64,000 nucleotides of DNA from Dermatemys mawii (GCA_007922305.1 ML677343.1:34509806-34573805); one strand, 5' to 3'. Positions 46,001-58,950 are shown, counted from the stretch's first letter. Notes: generated by a model from the sequence alone, not told the origin. Translations and numbers: made by a program.

Positions 46001-47766
46001 GTTCAGGAGAGGTCTGGTCTTTACTGAGCTGCAAGAAAGCTACTGCCTTTCTTTAACAGCAAACAACAACAAGTTATTTAACAAAGTGAAATTCCTGATG
46101 TACCAGCCGACATTCTTCTACCCGGAAACCCACCAGCATTCTTCCAATGGACTCCAGATGTGTTATTTAAACTGGGTAGCTGACGTAAGAACCACTGGAC
46201 TATCCTGAAGTGGGCTCCCTATCAATGGAGAGAACATTGCAGATATTTATCTTGATGCTGAAAGACTCCGTTTTTTGTGTGTGTGATGAATTCATAAAAT
46301 TTATATCTGATAAATTCATAAATAAATTCAGTAGATTTCTCTGGGTTAAAATATTACAGGAATTGTTTATAATGCAAAAAGCAAGCAAGCCAGCAACCAA
46401 AAGCTCTGTGTTCCTAAGAGAAATGTCAGGATGCCTCTCAAGATGCCAGTGACCATTTTGCACTGTAGTGGCCTTATTGTCGAATGTATAAGAGCATTTG
46501 GTCCCAGGATCATTTTAGTATCTTGTTCATTGTTAAGCTGCTTTCTGCACTCAGCAGAAAGAGGTTGCACTAAGCATATTTAATCCAAAGAGGAAAACCT
46601 GTACAAAGCTCCCTTTCTCCATTTGTGATTCAGTGTTCCGAAGTCTTTCAGAGCCATTTTGTTTTATGTTTACAGTAGTTCCCAGTGATAACTGCAGAAC
46701 TTTGTGTAGACAGTATATTTACAGAGTTGGATAGTTGAGGAGAAAATCAGTACACCATGGCCTTGTTGGTTAGTATGAAAGCATCCTCCCAAAATCAGAA
46801 CAGATGAACCAGGTTATTTGTATCCATAAAAATGCAAAAAGAAAATCAGCTCAGTAATCAGGCTTACTATATTTGATTTAACGAAAACAAAAAATATTGT
46901 TCTATATGCTTTCTAAATTTCAGTATAATTCTGTGAAACAATGAAACAACACATTTTCAAATCATTATTCTGAGATGTTTATATGGATGATGTTAGTAAG
47001 CTTAGATCTATTTTAGCTGAGGACATAATTTTTATATTGGCCTAGCAGTGGGATAAGGAACATGTAACAGGCAATATGCACATACAATGCATGGAATAGA
47101 ATTGTTAGGATAGTACTGTCTGTGCCAAAGATTTCTAAGAGTGAGTACTGGAGTCCTTTGTGTGATATGTTTTCCAGTAGTTTTGAAGGTGGAGGTAGGG
47201 AGGCTTACTGGCCATCTTCAAATGTTTACGTTGTCTGGTTTATTTTGTGGGAGCCTTATTTTGGGGGAGAGGCAGAGAGGAGGAAAAGGCCTGCAATGTC
47301 TTGATCAAAGGCTTCCCTCAAGAAAATCCATGGTAGCCAGTTAGACTGTTCATATTGATGCAACATTTACATTTTTGATTACTTTTATGACTTGAACAAA
47401 ATTCTTCTTCCAAACTCTGAGTTCAGAGATTTTAAATTCATACTTCCTCCTGTGCGTTGTGATTTTTTTAAACAAGTGGACATATTGTATGATACACAAA
47501 GTATCCATCATTGTGGGTTTTAAATGCTTGTTTTAATAGAATTCTTGTGGTAGACACAAAAATTAAAGCTCCAAAATGTGGATAACATTTTTATTGATTT
47601 ACATATCAAATTAAAATTGCTAATTATATCCAGTTAGTTTTGCTGAGAATAATGGAAATATTTTAATGCTAATACTTGCTTGCTTTCATGAGTATTGAAG
47701 ATTCAAGGTTTGCCCCGGGAGTATTTTTCTTGTTTATCTGTCTAGAGTTTATCTACAGTCCGTCTA
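43056..47766. other. Transposon-poor region with candidate regulatory segments
   Basis: No gene or named transposon in about 4.7 kb. A G-run flanked by pyrimidines (44197-44240) is a polypurine/polypyrimidine tract. The 44280-44480 segment has a non-random, motif-dense look (CTCAGTGCGACTCATTTTCG, GCTTATTAAGGCCAGTGATA) that suggests a conserved non-coding element. This is only an impression. Confidence 0.45.
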
Positions 47767-47812
47767 TCTGAGATCAGGGCCCCGTTGTGCTGGGTGCTAG
47801 ATGCATAAATCT
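47767..47812 (-). mobile_element. SINE/LINE tail fragment
   Basis: TGAGATCAGGGCCCCGTTGT then GCTGGGTGCTAGATGC reads as the reverse complement of the tail family at 60176-60310 and 38055-38115. Very short. Confidence 0.6.
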
Positions 47813-50800
47813 AAGTACATGTGGGGTAGTAATATTTTAGCTCAGACATTCACCCACATTTACAAAATTCAATGATATAATTCATGATTTTCACTCAGTG
47901 CTGTGTTGGACTCAGCCCTGCAGTATGGTTGTCTGCTGCCTGGATACCTGTGCCTGCTCAGGAAAATTCTGCACAGGGCAGATTCCATGTGAGTGGATTG
48001 CATTGCAGGATCAGAGCTTTGATTAGTTGTTATTTCTGATTGGATGGCTTGTATATCATGTAACAACTGGCACTGTGACAGTTTCCACAAATGTTTTGCA
48101 GACCAAGAATTATCCGATGCTGATATTAGTGAACTATTTTGAAAAATGCATAAAGTCAAGGAATTTCACAGTGTGTTTGCAGACACTGTGAACCGAAAAA
48201 AAGAAAAAATTAGATTATTGGTTGTGAATTATTTTTTCATATTTGTCAGTTTATGTTCTTGGGATTTGTTGCTTATTTGGAGGAAATGGGTTTCATGCCT
48301 TCTAAATTTAGTTATTAATCAAAATATTAGACTACAATAAAATATGAGTGATATAAATTTGCATTACTAAGTATTAGATGTTGAATTTAATCAGTACAGT
48401 TGTAATTATAGAATTACGTGCTATTGAAAAACAAAGAGAAGAGGTGTAAGGGAAACGTAACACAAAGAGGAGCTGTACGTGAGGCTCCAGGCGTGATGCA
48501 AACTCCCTTTGACACTAGATTCTGCAGTCCCCAGGCCCATTGAAAATCACAGGATTTCAACTATAATAAATTAGAATTGTTATAGTTTATTGTTTGAAAA
48601 GAACTGTCAAATAAATAGGACTGTTTTTAATCTGCTTTGCTTTTGTCTTCACCTAAATATCTAAAATATCATACACCAACACTCCAGATTCACACTCATG
48701 CCCATTCTGAAAGACTGCACAGACAGAGCACGCAGCAACCTCTGACATTATCTCAACAGAGCAGTTCATATAGCAGAGGATAACCGGGGATGATGTTCTT
48801 TACCTTTTACTCATATCAGTAAAGAATAACACAGTTTCAAGTGATAATTACTGTAATTATCAGATTCCAGGTTGAAGATACGCACTCTAAATAAACGAAA
48901 GAATCACTTTGCAAACTACCATAACCTATGATAGGAAAAAGGTTCAGTTTTCATATTCTTTACAGAGCAACACAGCTAAATTAGTAAGAAACGTGGAGCT
49001 AAAGTGTTGGCTTTTTAATGGCATTTTTAACACTGCTCTAAATTTGAACATATTGTAAAAATTACAAACTGCATTAGTAGCTAACAAATATTTATTTTGT
49101 TTTAAAAGAACAAGACAAAATACCCCAAACCTGTCACATTTAACTGACAATACAAATTGTTTGAATAAACTGGATTATACTCACATTTTCGTTAGCTGTG
49201 TCATTATTTGTTAGATGTCAGGTAAAGACACATTCCACAGCTGTTTTAACATTTTCTTGTTAATGTGGTATTTAATAATAAAGAATAGATTTTGTTTTAA
49301 ATTAATTTTGTCAAATTATTTAGCCACTTGGTAGTGTTTATGCCTACTAACAGTGTGCGTATTATTTACCCATTGCTCAGTTAAAGATTCTGTTCCAATT
49401 GAGATTATTTTTTTAAGGAATCATCAGTTTCCAGTTATGTGGACTGTTTAAAATTCTATATCATTTTCTGTTTTAATGCAGTATCAGTTAATTCTCCAGA
49501 GGAAAAGAGATAAGGTGTTAAAATTGGGATAAAAGCTTCATAATGCCAGAAAATCTGCTCTGTCAAACCTGAGGCCCCTCTTTCTGGTGGAAAAGATGAA
49601 AAAATAAACACTAGTGAGCTCTCATCTAAGGGACAATTTAAATATCATTTCTTTTAATAGTAGCAACACAATTCTTAATATTGTCTTCAAAAACATGAGT
49701 TAACCAAGGCTACATTTCTTGTTAGTTTCTACTTTTGATTCATTTTTGGAGCTTGATTTTGTTTTAGACTAATTGGCCCCATCATGGGGAAACGCAGCTG
49801 ACTTTAATGTTCTCCCTCCTTGACTATTTTCGATTCTTAAGAATGTGACACAAACCTCTCTTAGAAACTGCCTTGAAAATACTGTGACCAAACTGCAGTC
49901 CATTTTGTAATAGTCTTTTCTTTCTGAAACAATAAGAAATTATTTGTTCTTCTCCTCAGAAGGCTATAACAAATGGATTTCAAAATGCCTAGCCCGTAGC
50001 AATGGCATTTAGAAGAATGAAATCAAAGAAAAAATGAAAATTATCAAATGATAGTGTCCATTTCCTTTAGCCACACTCAGAGTTTTACTCGGTTGCGGAG
50101 AGTATTTTATAAGGACTTTCTGCCCGGTTATTCTTCCTTTGATGAAACTGTCATTAAAGTGGTTTTAGTTTTGCATTTTAACCTGTTGTGTTTAAAAGGG
50201 ACCAGTCCCTTGACAACTCCGACAGAGATGGCTAACACTTTCTGGAGGAGCAGAATAGAGTCACCTACTGCACGTGCAAGGAGCAGACCATAGGCACAGT
50301 CAAGAGCACTGACCAGTCTGTCCTGTCAAGTTTATTGTCCACTCCATCAAAGGGTCTAATGGTCAGCAGAGAGGGCTAAATGTGTCCCCTGTGACCTGAC
50401 ATTAACAGAGTGGACTTGTTTAAGTGTTACTGAGGGTGTCTCAGAATGATTTGGACGCCAATACCCGTTTCCCTCAATGAGCAGTCATTTGGATCATGAC
50501 TCAATACAGCTTTACGCTGACATGGCCGAGCCCTGAAGTGCTCCTAGGGGAACTGCCCTCACCTCTGAGACCAGCAGACAGAAGGGCTGATCAATGCCCT
50601 CTGACAACAAGTGAAACAATCACCTCTCCCCCACCCCCGTTCTGTCTGACCAGCTTGGAAATGATAAAGATAAATGATTTTATCTAACCATGGAGACTGA
50701 TGCAGAAAAAAGATGGGGAGGCAAATCTAACTGGGTCTCTGTACAGTCCCCTAACCCTGCTCTTCACCTTTTGCATGCTTAAAAAGTTAGGTTTATAGAG

Positions 50801-51840
50801 CAAATGTGGAGCTGGTTTAATCCAGATTAAACCATTTGGAGCCATGTATGTTGCTGTAGCTTTTATCTCAAGGAAGGCTGCTGTGTATGAACATGTTTGT
50901 TCGTACAGGTGTGGATGATGATGTTGAGAATAAAAAGCATATTTGGCCTGTCTGGTATTGACAAAGCCAAATACTAAGAAAGTTGCAACCTTTAAAGAGA
51001 GATCAAAAAATAGTTAATTGGAATTGTTTATCTTTTTATTTTTAAAATAATCATACAATAATCATAATTTCCTACAGTCCAACGGAAAAAAACTCATCTC
51101 ACTGGTCATGCTCCTTCATTAGATATCTTTAATACTAAAGGAACAGAATAAAAAAATAGACATATTTAACACCCTCAGATTAGACCAATTGTGAAATGTA
51201 CAAAAATACTCATATTAAAGATGAAAACTATATTTAAATCTGTTGGTGATTATTCCAAAGTATAATCATAATTCTGTTTTTCATTTTTCATTTTAAATGC
51301 ATATTTTCTTTGTTGGATATTTTTAAAATATTTTTCTTTTGTGTTGAAAAATAGGATAATTTCTGCAGATGAATTTGATAATTGAAAATTTTACTCTTCT
51401 AATCTAATTGGGCAATTACATGAGGGAGGTAAATATTTTGAAAAAACAATTTTGAATGAAAAATTGTCATTTTGGTTTTTCTAGCTATTTTAAAACCCAG
51501 ATTTTCAGGTATTTTCTATAAATCGGAGAGAATATTTGTTAATGTACAATTAAAGAAAACTGTTTGACTCATCTCATTTCTAATATGTTGACAAGCATGT
51601 TTCTAAACCCATATTCCCGAATTCTGAGGCAAAACTAGGAATAGAAATTATAGGGGAAAATGAGCCAAATAATTTGATTTTTGATAGGGGTTTGTAGTTT
51701 GTCAAAGCTTTTTGTCATTTAGATGACAAATTTGTATGAATAAGTCAGAAAACACATTGTATTAACATAATTATTTACATAAAACATCTTTACTTTTTTT
51801 ACTTTTATTAATAATTTTTATTTTGTTTACAACTTCCAAT
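47813..51840. other. Transposon-poor AT-rich region
   Basis: No gene was recognised. It contains a 21-bp palindrome at 48842-48862 with paired TAATTA cores. 51000-51840 is very AT-rich, with repeated ATATTTTTAAAATATTTTT words of the kind found in matrix-attachment DNA. Confidence 0.45.
48842..48862. promoter_or_regulatory. Palindrome of homeodomain-type half sites
   Basis: TGATAATTACTGTAATTATC plus a final A is a perfect inverted repeat around a central T. Each arm carries a TAATTA core, the preferred site of many homeodomain proteins, spaced so that a dimer could bind. Chance occurrence in AT-rich DNA is possible. Confidence 0.4.
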
Positions 51841-53930
51841 ACATTGTAGTAAATACTCTGTGTGTGTGTATGTATGTGTGTGTATATATATCTCCATTTC
51901 TGTGTGTTGTCTCAAAAATGTTAGATAATATCAGTTTCTTAAATGTGATGTTTATAAAATGTACATAGTTTGGTGAATTATTTATAACAAAGGAATGAAG
52001 TCGGTTTTATGCTTTATATACCAACACTAACAACAGATTCACGTCTTCTTTGGAAACACAAATATTTATTATATTATTGTACTTAAAAAAAAGACTAAGC
52101 CTCTGAAGTGTCAAAAGTCAAGCTTAACAAATTTAAAAGCAATGAAATGAAAACCCAGTTAGGCACAAAGGGTCTTTTTTGAATTTACTGAAAGGCTGTT
52201 GCAAGAACCAAAGAGGACAAGAGCTATGCCTCCAGTATCCTATTTATTAGGTCTAATGATCATCTTCAAAGGAATATCACAGTTGTGTGACATTTAAGAA
52301 TTTAGAAGAATTCTATGAATTTTCATCTTTTTAGTTGAGAAGTATATGTAGGTCACTAAAAAAAGATTTAGTGCTCCATTTTCTATATCTCTGCTATGTG
52401 TGTACAGTACACATAATAAGTATTCAGTATAAGAACAGACATATACTCTGTATACATTTATTAATTTTAAAATTTGAAATTTGGCATATCTGTGTATGGT
52501 TAGAAGACATGACACACCATGTCTTTTATATGCAAAAATTGCAAATTTTTTCGTGTTTGCAACCACTATCATTTACTTGTATCTTACAGAGATGTTAGTA
52601 TTTTTTTGAAAAGCAACATTAATAATTATTTAACCTGTCCACGGTACATACATGCACCCTTACTTTCGCTGTGCTTATGGAATAGAATCCATCTGAAATA
52701 GTGTGGCAGTAGTCTCTAACATTCATGGGAGAAAGTACAAATTCAGGACAGGATACAGAAATAGCAGCCAATGATTAATTAAGAAATATAAAAGATGAGG
52801 CTGTTCTCTAATGTGGTTTTAAATATGTTTTTGGAACCAATGTTCAGATAATTATACAAATATAAAATCAAATCTGCATCATGAAAATGAAAACTCTAAA
52901 TAACAAAATCAGTCATAACCAAAAGCATTTTCCTCCGTGCTTTCCAGGGAGGATTCATGGTCTTAGGGCTCCAGCAGAGTGCAGAAAACTGACAGTGAAT
53001 CTTAAGAGCCCACATTTAGGAAAAAATTAGTTATTAGAAGAGCTGAGGGAATAAATCCTAAGGAGGTGGCATATCAGGAGTCAGAGTTGGAAAGAGGGAA
53101 ATAGGATCTTTATATAAAAGAAATGAAGTAACCTTTAATCTGAACCATGGCTTCTGTTTCTTTCATTAGCTTTCACTATCCATAAGAAATTGCAGACTCC
53201 TTTTAAACTCAATTCTGTGGAAGGGGCTTCAATTGCAAATATAAAAATATGGTACAAAGGTGAAAGTATGTGAGGCCAAGGCAAACACCCGGCTAAACAG
53301 TTGCCTTAATTCTCGCACAGGGAACAAATCTTTTCATATCACAATGTCGTTAGAGCGGAAATTTATTTTGTTTTTATCATTTTAATATTATGAACAGAAA
53401 ATCAGCCTTCTGTGGCTGAGCCTTCTGCTTTTGAGAGTTGAGTATGTTTTTATTATAAAGCATGGTTATATTCTCTGTCTCCTGCATTAACAATGAGGGT
53501 CGGAGGGGGCTGAAATGACAGAATGAGAGAGGGATACACAATAGGATGACCGTGACTTTGAACAAATAAATAAAACATGTGAATCTCAGTCTCTGCTCTC
53601 CCCTACCCCCACTCCCCATCCAACTGTGATTAAATTTGCTGTGGTCATTTCCCAAATGTCTGCCTGATAAAAAAGCACCCATAGCCTTTTCTCACACCAT
53701 GGCCTAAAGCAAGGGCCCTTCCTGTGGCTATCAATCTGCAATCCTGCCAATCACACACACTTGCACAGACATGCATGCCGCTTTCATTACCAAAAATGCT
53801 TCACATTTGATTGTGGGCCCCCACCCCCAAAATCTGTAACTCCAACTCTGCCCCCTTAATAAACAACCGCTCGCTCCCCTTTGCCTCTCACTGTGCAGCT
53901 CAAATGGGGTTTCCTCAGTCCCCCTCCACC
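51841..53930. other. AT-rich non-coding sequence
   Basis: A worn TG/TATG microsatellite sits at 51859-51892. The rest is AT-rich without recognisable genes or transposons. Confidence 0.45.
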
Positions 53931-54134
53931 TACCACACTGAGTGGTGTGCAGTGAAAAAGAATACATTTTAATAAGCCTTCAAAAAAGCAAAACGAGTTT
54001 TGCTCTGCAGACCTGTTCTTTAGAAACAGAAAAAGGTGAGTATGTTGGGGGGCAGGGAGGGGGATTTAATATTACAAGAGATAATGGCAACGATGTTAAT
54101 ATCCGGAATTTTCAATGTACCATACGTACATTTT

Positions 54135-54270
54135 GTTTTTCCTTTTAGCACGATTTATAATTAAAGATTTTAATCTGGCTTCACATTGAGTTAATAAGCC
54201 CTTTGATTGATTAGGATTCATAAAATTGCCATTTCCCGCTGACGCTTTGTGTTTCTGGGGATGTTCTTTT
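54135..54270. promoter_or_regulatory. Candidate enhancer with HOX/PBX and TCF-like motifs
   Basis: Dense motif cluster: TTATAATTAAAGATTTTAAT (homeodomain cores), CCTTTGATTGATTAGG (a TCF/LEF-like CTTTGAT overlapping a PBX-HOX-like TGATTGAT), then CATAAAATTGCC (caudal/HOX-like). No open frame crosses it usefully. It is a motif-based inference with no conservation evidence. Confidence 0.35.
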
Positions 54271-54916
54271 GAAAAGCCGGGTTAAGGTGACTAGGAAGCA
54301 GCCATTGTTTAGGCTGAGCTGTGCCAGTTCTGGGAATTTGGAACTGCTTTATTCAGAGTTTGTCCCCAGCAATATCTGGTTGTTCAGCCAAATTAATGCA
54401 GATAGAATCTGCTGAGTACATTAGAGCCATTTTTAGGGGAAACTTTTTTTTTTTAATTTCAGCAGGTGTTCCACACAATTACTGCCTCTCTTTACTGACC
54501 TGTTCTTGATGAAATCATACTGCATTTATAAGGGGAATGTTAAACTGTTTTAAAAATAAAAGACAAAAATATTAAAAAAAACAAATAAATCTTGATACAT
54601 CAAAGCCCTGAAAGCTGCGTTCTCATTTCTCTCTTAAAATTCACCTTCCACTTATGTGCTCTTAGAGGCCAATACTGTAATATGGGGGAAGTGTGATCAT
54701 CTGGTAAAAACTTAGATAATGTTTTTACTTCACGGTTATTACAGTAGCAGAGAGATGCCGTTTTAATGCTATATGATCCTCTTAAAAATACTTTTTTAAA
54801 AAAACCCTAAAAATAAGTGATGATAAATTCCAAAGTCTATGAAGAAGAATGAGCGAGGGAGAAAGCGGCTGATTTTAGACGTCCTGTCAAGTGGAGGCAG
54901 GCTGCTGTCTCCAATT

Positions 54917-54947
<31 letters not shown>

Positions 54948-56140
54948 ATTTCTTTCTTATTTTAGCTAGGGAAGAAAGTGACCCTCTTTAGCCTCAGAGG
55001 GGCCTCACTGTGTGGATTGAATCAGAGCAAATTCCCTTTGTGTTTTCTGCTCCGGAGGGACCTGCTATTGTTGAGTGCGGGGCCTCTTGTAACACCAAGG
55101 AGTGCTGGACTCTGAGCAAATCCTCTCCAGATAATACTCAAGTTGTTTCCCAGTCAATACTCGCTCCCCTCCCCCATCATTCACCCCAATTTATTTGGCA
55201 CAACTATCATTTCTTTAGCCCTCTCTTGCCATTCAGACATTCTACAAATGTAAACATTTAGGGCACAAGAGAAGACAGGGGTGAAGCAGGGGCTGCCGTG
55301 GCTGTGCACCGTTTCCAGCTAGATCGGCTTCTGAATAGGAGCAGCAGATGCCTGCTCGGGACTGAAAACTGAGCTTTACACGTCGTCTTTTGCAGGGGGA
55401 TTAACTGGGCAGAGGTTTAGATTAAAAAATTTATTTCCTGGTTCTATTTTAGAGGAAATATTTTAAATATTTAACTATTAACTGTAAGGGGCTGTAATTA
55501 GCACTATGGAGTTAGCAGCAACAGTAGTGTAAAGGAATGCAAATTAGTAGTAATTTAATATTTGTGAGGCTTCCGCATCCATTCTTCTGCAGTAACCGAG
55601 AGGATTTTGTTTTTTAAATACCTCACACCGGTGCAAATCGACAGTGATGAAAATCTTGCAATAACACAGGATTTTGCTTACAAATCGACAAAAATGTCCC
55701 TGCCGATTCCCAGTAATTTCCTGCATCTCCATAACTGACCTCATGCATTCAGCATCTTAAGAGCTGATTGGTGGAGTTTTAATGTGAACAATGAAAATTT
55801 ATCCTGAAGAAGAAAAAAAATAAAAACTGCACAACAAAAATAATTGACCCCTCTGATTAATATTTGTCTGCAGCTGATATTCATGTTTGTGGCATTACGG
55901 CATTAAAATACATTTAAAACAAGCTCAGGTTTTTTTCTAAAGCAGGTCATAGGCAATGACGAGAAGCGTACGAATAATCCCCGGTGCAGTGTTTTACATC
56001 AGTTAAAGGTACCTTTGAATGAATGTCAGCTCCTTTCTACCTTAGTGCTGGCCGATCGATGCTTCATTAGGCCGAATTGTCTTTTGCCCATGCAACCTTG
56101 AAAACAGTCCCTTTAATTACCTGTGAGGAAGTCGGGGACC
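54271..56140. other. Transposon-free non-coding sequence
   Basis: (TG)n(AG)n microsatellite at 54917-54947. 55430-55995 is motif-rich: ATGCAAATTAG near 55537 is an octamer (POU) site, GATTGGTGG near 55766 is an inverted CCAAT-type site, and CTGATTAATATTTG lies near 55852. It looks like candidate conserved regulatory DNA. No gene was recognised. Confidence 0.45.
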
Positions 56141-56141
56141 C

Positions 56142-56196
56142 TTTCTCTCTCTCTCTCTCTTCTCTATCTCATTCCTTTTTTCTCTCTCTCTCTCTT
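56142..56196. repeat. (TC)n microsatellite, interrupted
   Basis: Two (TC)n runs of eight and six or more units are separated by a TATCTCATTCC-type interruption and a T-run. Confidence 0.93.
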
Positions 56197-56940
56197 GCCA
56201 GCAGAAGGCTCGGTGAAGTGGGGGTGGGTGGATGGGGGTCACTTACATTTATTCACAGTCAGCCTGAGTACATCCCTGCTTGATAGAGAAGCTGAGAGAA
56301 GAGAGAGTGGGGGCAGGGGAGTTAGGGAGGGGGAAAAAAGAAATACTGGACCCAGAGGTGAAAGGTCAGGGTTCAAGTCCAGACTACAGATCTATTGAAG
56401 AGGTTTCAGACAGCCAGGCCTCCACTTGACTTTCTCATCAGCTAGCTCTATGATTCTTCAGCTGCTTCCTTTGCACTACTGTTGCTGCTAACTTCATAGT
56501 GCTAATTACTGGGGGCTCGAATATAGTGCAGCCAAGAGCTGCAGCACCCAGCAAGACCGTGCTGGGCTCCAGTGACAGGCTTCCCTCATCCAGCTCACAA
56601 GAAAACAGGGCACTATAAGCTAATTTAAAGGAGGAGAGGAAATGTACAGAGAGAGAGAGCACAAAATGTAGCCTAATTTGAGACCGTCCATTGCACGAGA
56701 TGGGGCTATAAGTAATTGTAGGCCCTGCAAGTGGCGTGCTGAAGAAAGTGCATAAATAATCATATTTGTTATGCACTATTAAAAATTCAGAAAGATTTTA
56801 AATTCAAGTGATAATCTGGTCATCCTAAGGGATAGGTTTCTATTTAATAGCAAGGTGTTTTTACCTTTACAATTAGGATGGGAATTTCTACAGTGAGGTG
56901 ACAAACCTCAGCATAGAAACGGTAATTGTATGTATGTGGT
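56197..56940. other. Unassigned non-coding sequence
   Basis: Purine-rich near 56290-56340, where overlapping open frames appear on both strands without family resemblance. No repeat was recognised. Confidence 0.45.
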
Positions 56941-57285
56941 CTAAGGGCAGCCGTGAAACCATAGCCCCTCGCGTGTTATTCCAAGCTGTTCCTGCCGGTA
57001 GTCGGATGATTTTGGATAGTTTAGGATTTTGTTCCGCAGCACCAGGGTGCAGTTGCTAACAAAGGGAAGCTGATTTGACTGCATTATTGTCTGCTCCTGC
57101 ACTTCCCACCCACTCAGGAATTGAGTTTGCATCATCTGCTCTTTCATTGTTTCTCCTTTGAGAAGTGGCAGAATACAAATTCCAAGGAGCATTGAGGCCA
57201 TTGTGTACCTGAAATAGAGAACCGGGGAAAGCCCCAAATAAACGAAAAGTTGCAGATGGGTATTTAAGTAACTTGAAAAAATCAT
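56941..57285 (-). other. Unrecognised 114-codon ATG frame with internal acceptor-like site
   Basis: The minus strand is open from an ATG at 57285 to a TAG at 56941. The product is not recognised. A good acceptor-like sequence (TTCCCCGGTTCTCTATTTCAG, given here only as CCGGTTCTCTATTTCAG at about 57210-57226) precedes GTACACAATGGCC, and a second frame is open across the same junction. Hydrophobic residues near the start (LQLFVYLGLSPVLY, then MASMLLGICILPLL) could be mistaken for a membrane segment. The sequence is free of transposons and compositionally moderate. It could be an exon of a lineage-specific or long non-coding transcript, or a chance frame. I would not call it a gene. Confidence 0.2.
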
Positions 57286-58430
57286 GCTGTATTTTTATTT
57301 TAATGCAAATGTTCTCCTTGCTGCTCTGTGATGCTGAAAATGGAGACATCGCCCAGTGCTCAGACACCTCTGCTCTGTGAAGAGCCATCTCATTTGGTCT
57401 ATAAACCCCACCCAGTCAAGGGGTTACAATGGACAGGAGCCTACCTTTTCCAGTGTGCTGCATGAAAAAGAACACCCTTAATAACTCCCTCCCTCCTCGA
57501 TCCCACCCACAGTTTACACCAAGTCACACACGGACCTGTCATCCACAGATTGTAGCACAATGGTCTAAATCCAGAGCAGAGAAATCCACATGCAGCCCGC
57601 CCCACAGCACAGCATCGGATGTGACAGTAAATACGAGACTTCCCTAAATGCCATTATTTGAAAGTGATCAGTGAAGCTGTATTCTGCATTTGCTGCATGG
57701 GCTTTATCTCACTCCAAGAGCTGTGATGTCACCACATGAAGCTAAAATAACCACTGAACATGAGAACAAGAGAGCTCGGGGGAGAGAAATACGAGCAGGC
57801 ACATTACAACTCACGTATGTGACTCACACAGCCAGACTGTGAGCAGTCTCTGCGCTCAAAGTATCTTCTTAACAGAAGGGAGAAAGAGGGAGCCAGAAAC
57901 CAGCCTTCAGTCCCTACCATTGAGAGTTCTCATACATATACTTGGCCAGGGTGTCAGAAGGCGTGTGAGTGCATTTTTCTTTTCTTAGCCTTTGTATGGT
58001 CTGCCAAATAAATAGGAGTCTGTCTGTATTTACACGCGCTTGAGTAATTGGTCTGTGTGTTTTTATACTGTATCTGAGTGGGCATCACCACGTCTCCTCT
58101 CTTTTCACACATGCTCTTACAGCTGTAATGCAAATCTTCCTAGAGGTATACATTACACATTACAGCAAGGCTTGGATTCAGAGCCCCCCCCACACTGACT
58201 ACCTGACAATACCCTGAGATCCCTCCATGCAGCGTCCATGGAAGGAAGGTTCTTCCTTCCTGAGGAGCATCTTTGCTAATCCAGTCTGGCCTTTGCTGCC
58301 CCCTTAACTCAGGGAATGTTGTTTCTGATGATAGTGGTATTGACTGTAAAGGTATCATTCAAACAGTGACTACCACCGGTTCTTACAGAACTCATCCATG
58401 GGACGTCAACATCCTAGCAGTTGGAAGAAT
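57286..58430. other. Unassigned non-coding sequence
   Basis: No gene or named repeat was recognised. This is the right edge of the transposon-poor interval. Confidence 0.45.
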
Positions 58431-58439
58431 GTCCCCAAA

Positions 58440-58600
58440 CCCATGGCAGTGTGTGTGTGATGCTACATGGTACGTGTGAGTGTAAGGTATGCCTGTTTGC
58501 CGCATGTATGCAGTGTCTGTCTGCACAGCAGGCATGGGCGTGCTACAGTATGCCTGGGCTGTGTGTGGCTGCAGTATGTGGCCTAGTATATGCAGAGCGG
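58440..58600. repeat. Degenerate TG/GTATGC-rich low-complexity tract
   Basis: Recurring GTGTGTGTG, GTACGTGTGAGTGTAAGG, GTATGCC and GCAGTATGTGGCC words without fixed period. Similar in character to 60310-60640. Confidence 0.6.
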
Positions 58601-58703
58601 GGAGGTCACTAAAGGAATACAGTTCCCTCATCCTTTGAAGTAACTTTCATGTCTGAATCCAGATTGATCAGAAGAGCACTTGAAAGAGTTTTTAAAAGGG
58701 TTA

Positions 58704-58950
58704 CAGTATAACAGGGTTCAAAAAAGAACTAGATCCGTTCATGGAGGATAGGTCCATTACTGGCTGTTAGCCAGGATGGACAGGGATGGTGTCCCTAGCG
58801 TGTTATTGCCAGAAGACGGGAATGGATGACAGGGGATGGATCACTTCCCTGCTCTGTTCATTCCCTCCGGGGCACCTGCCATTGGCCATTGTCAGAGGAC
58901 ATGATAATGGGCTGGATGGACCTTTGGTCTGATCCAGGCTGGCCGTTCTT
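58704..58950 (+). mobile_element. CR1 LINE, 3' UTR fragment
   Basis: A TTCTTATG-subtype CR1 tail: ACAGTATAACAGGGTTCAAA, ATGGAGGATAGGTCCATTAC, CATTGGCCATTGTCAGAGGA, and GGACCTTTGGTCTGATCCAG, ending GGCCGTTCTT. The terminal octamer is cut short by following unrelated DNA. It marks the return to repeat-rich sequence. Confidence 0.93.
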
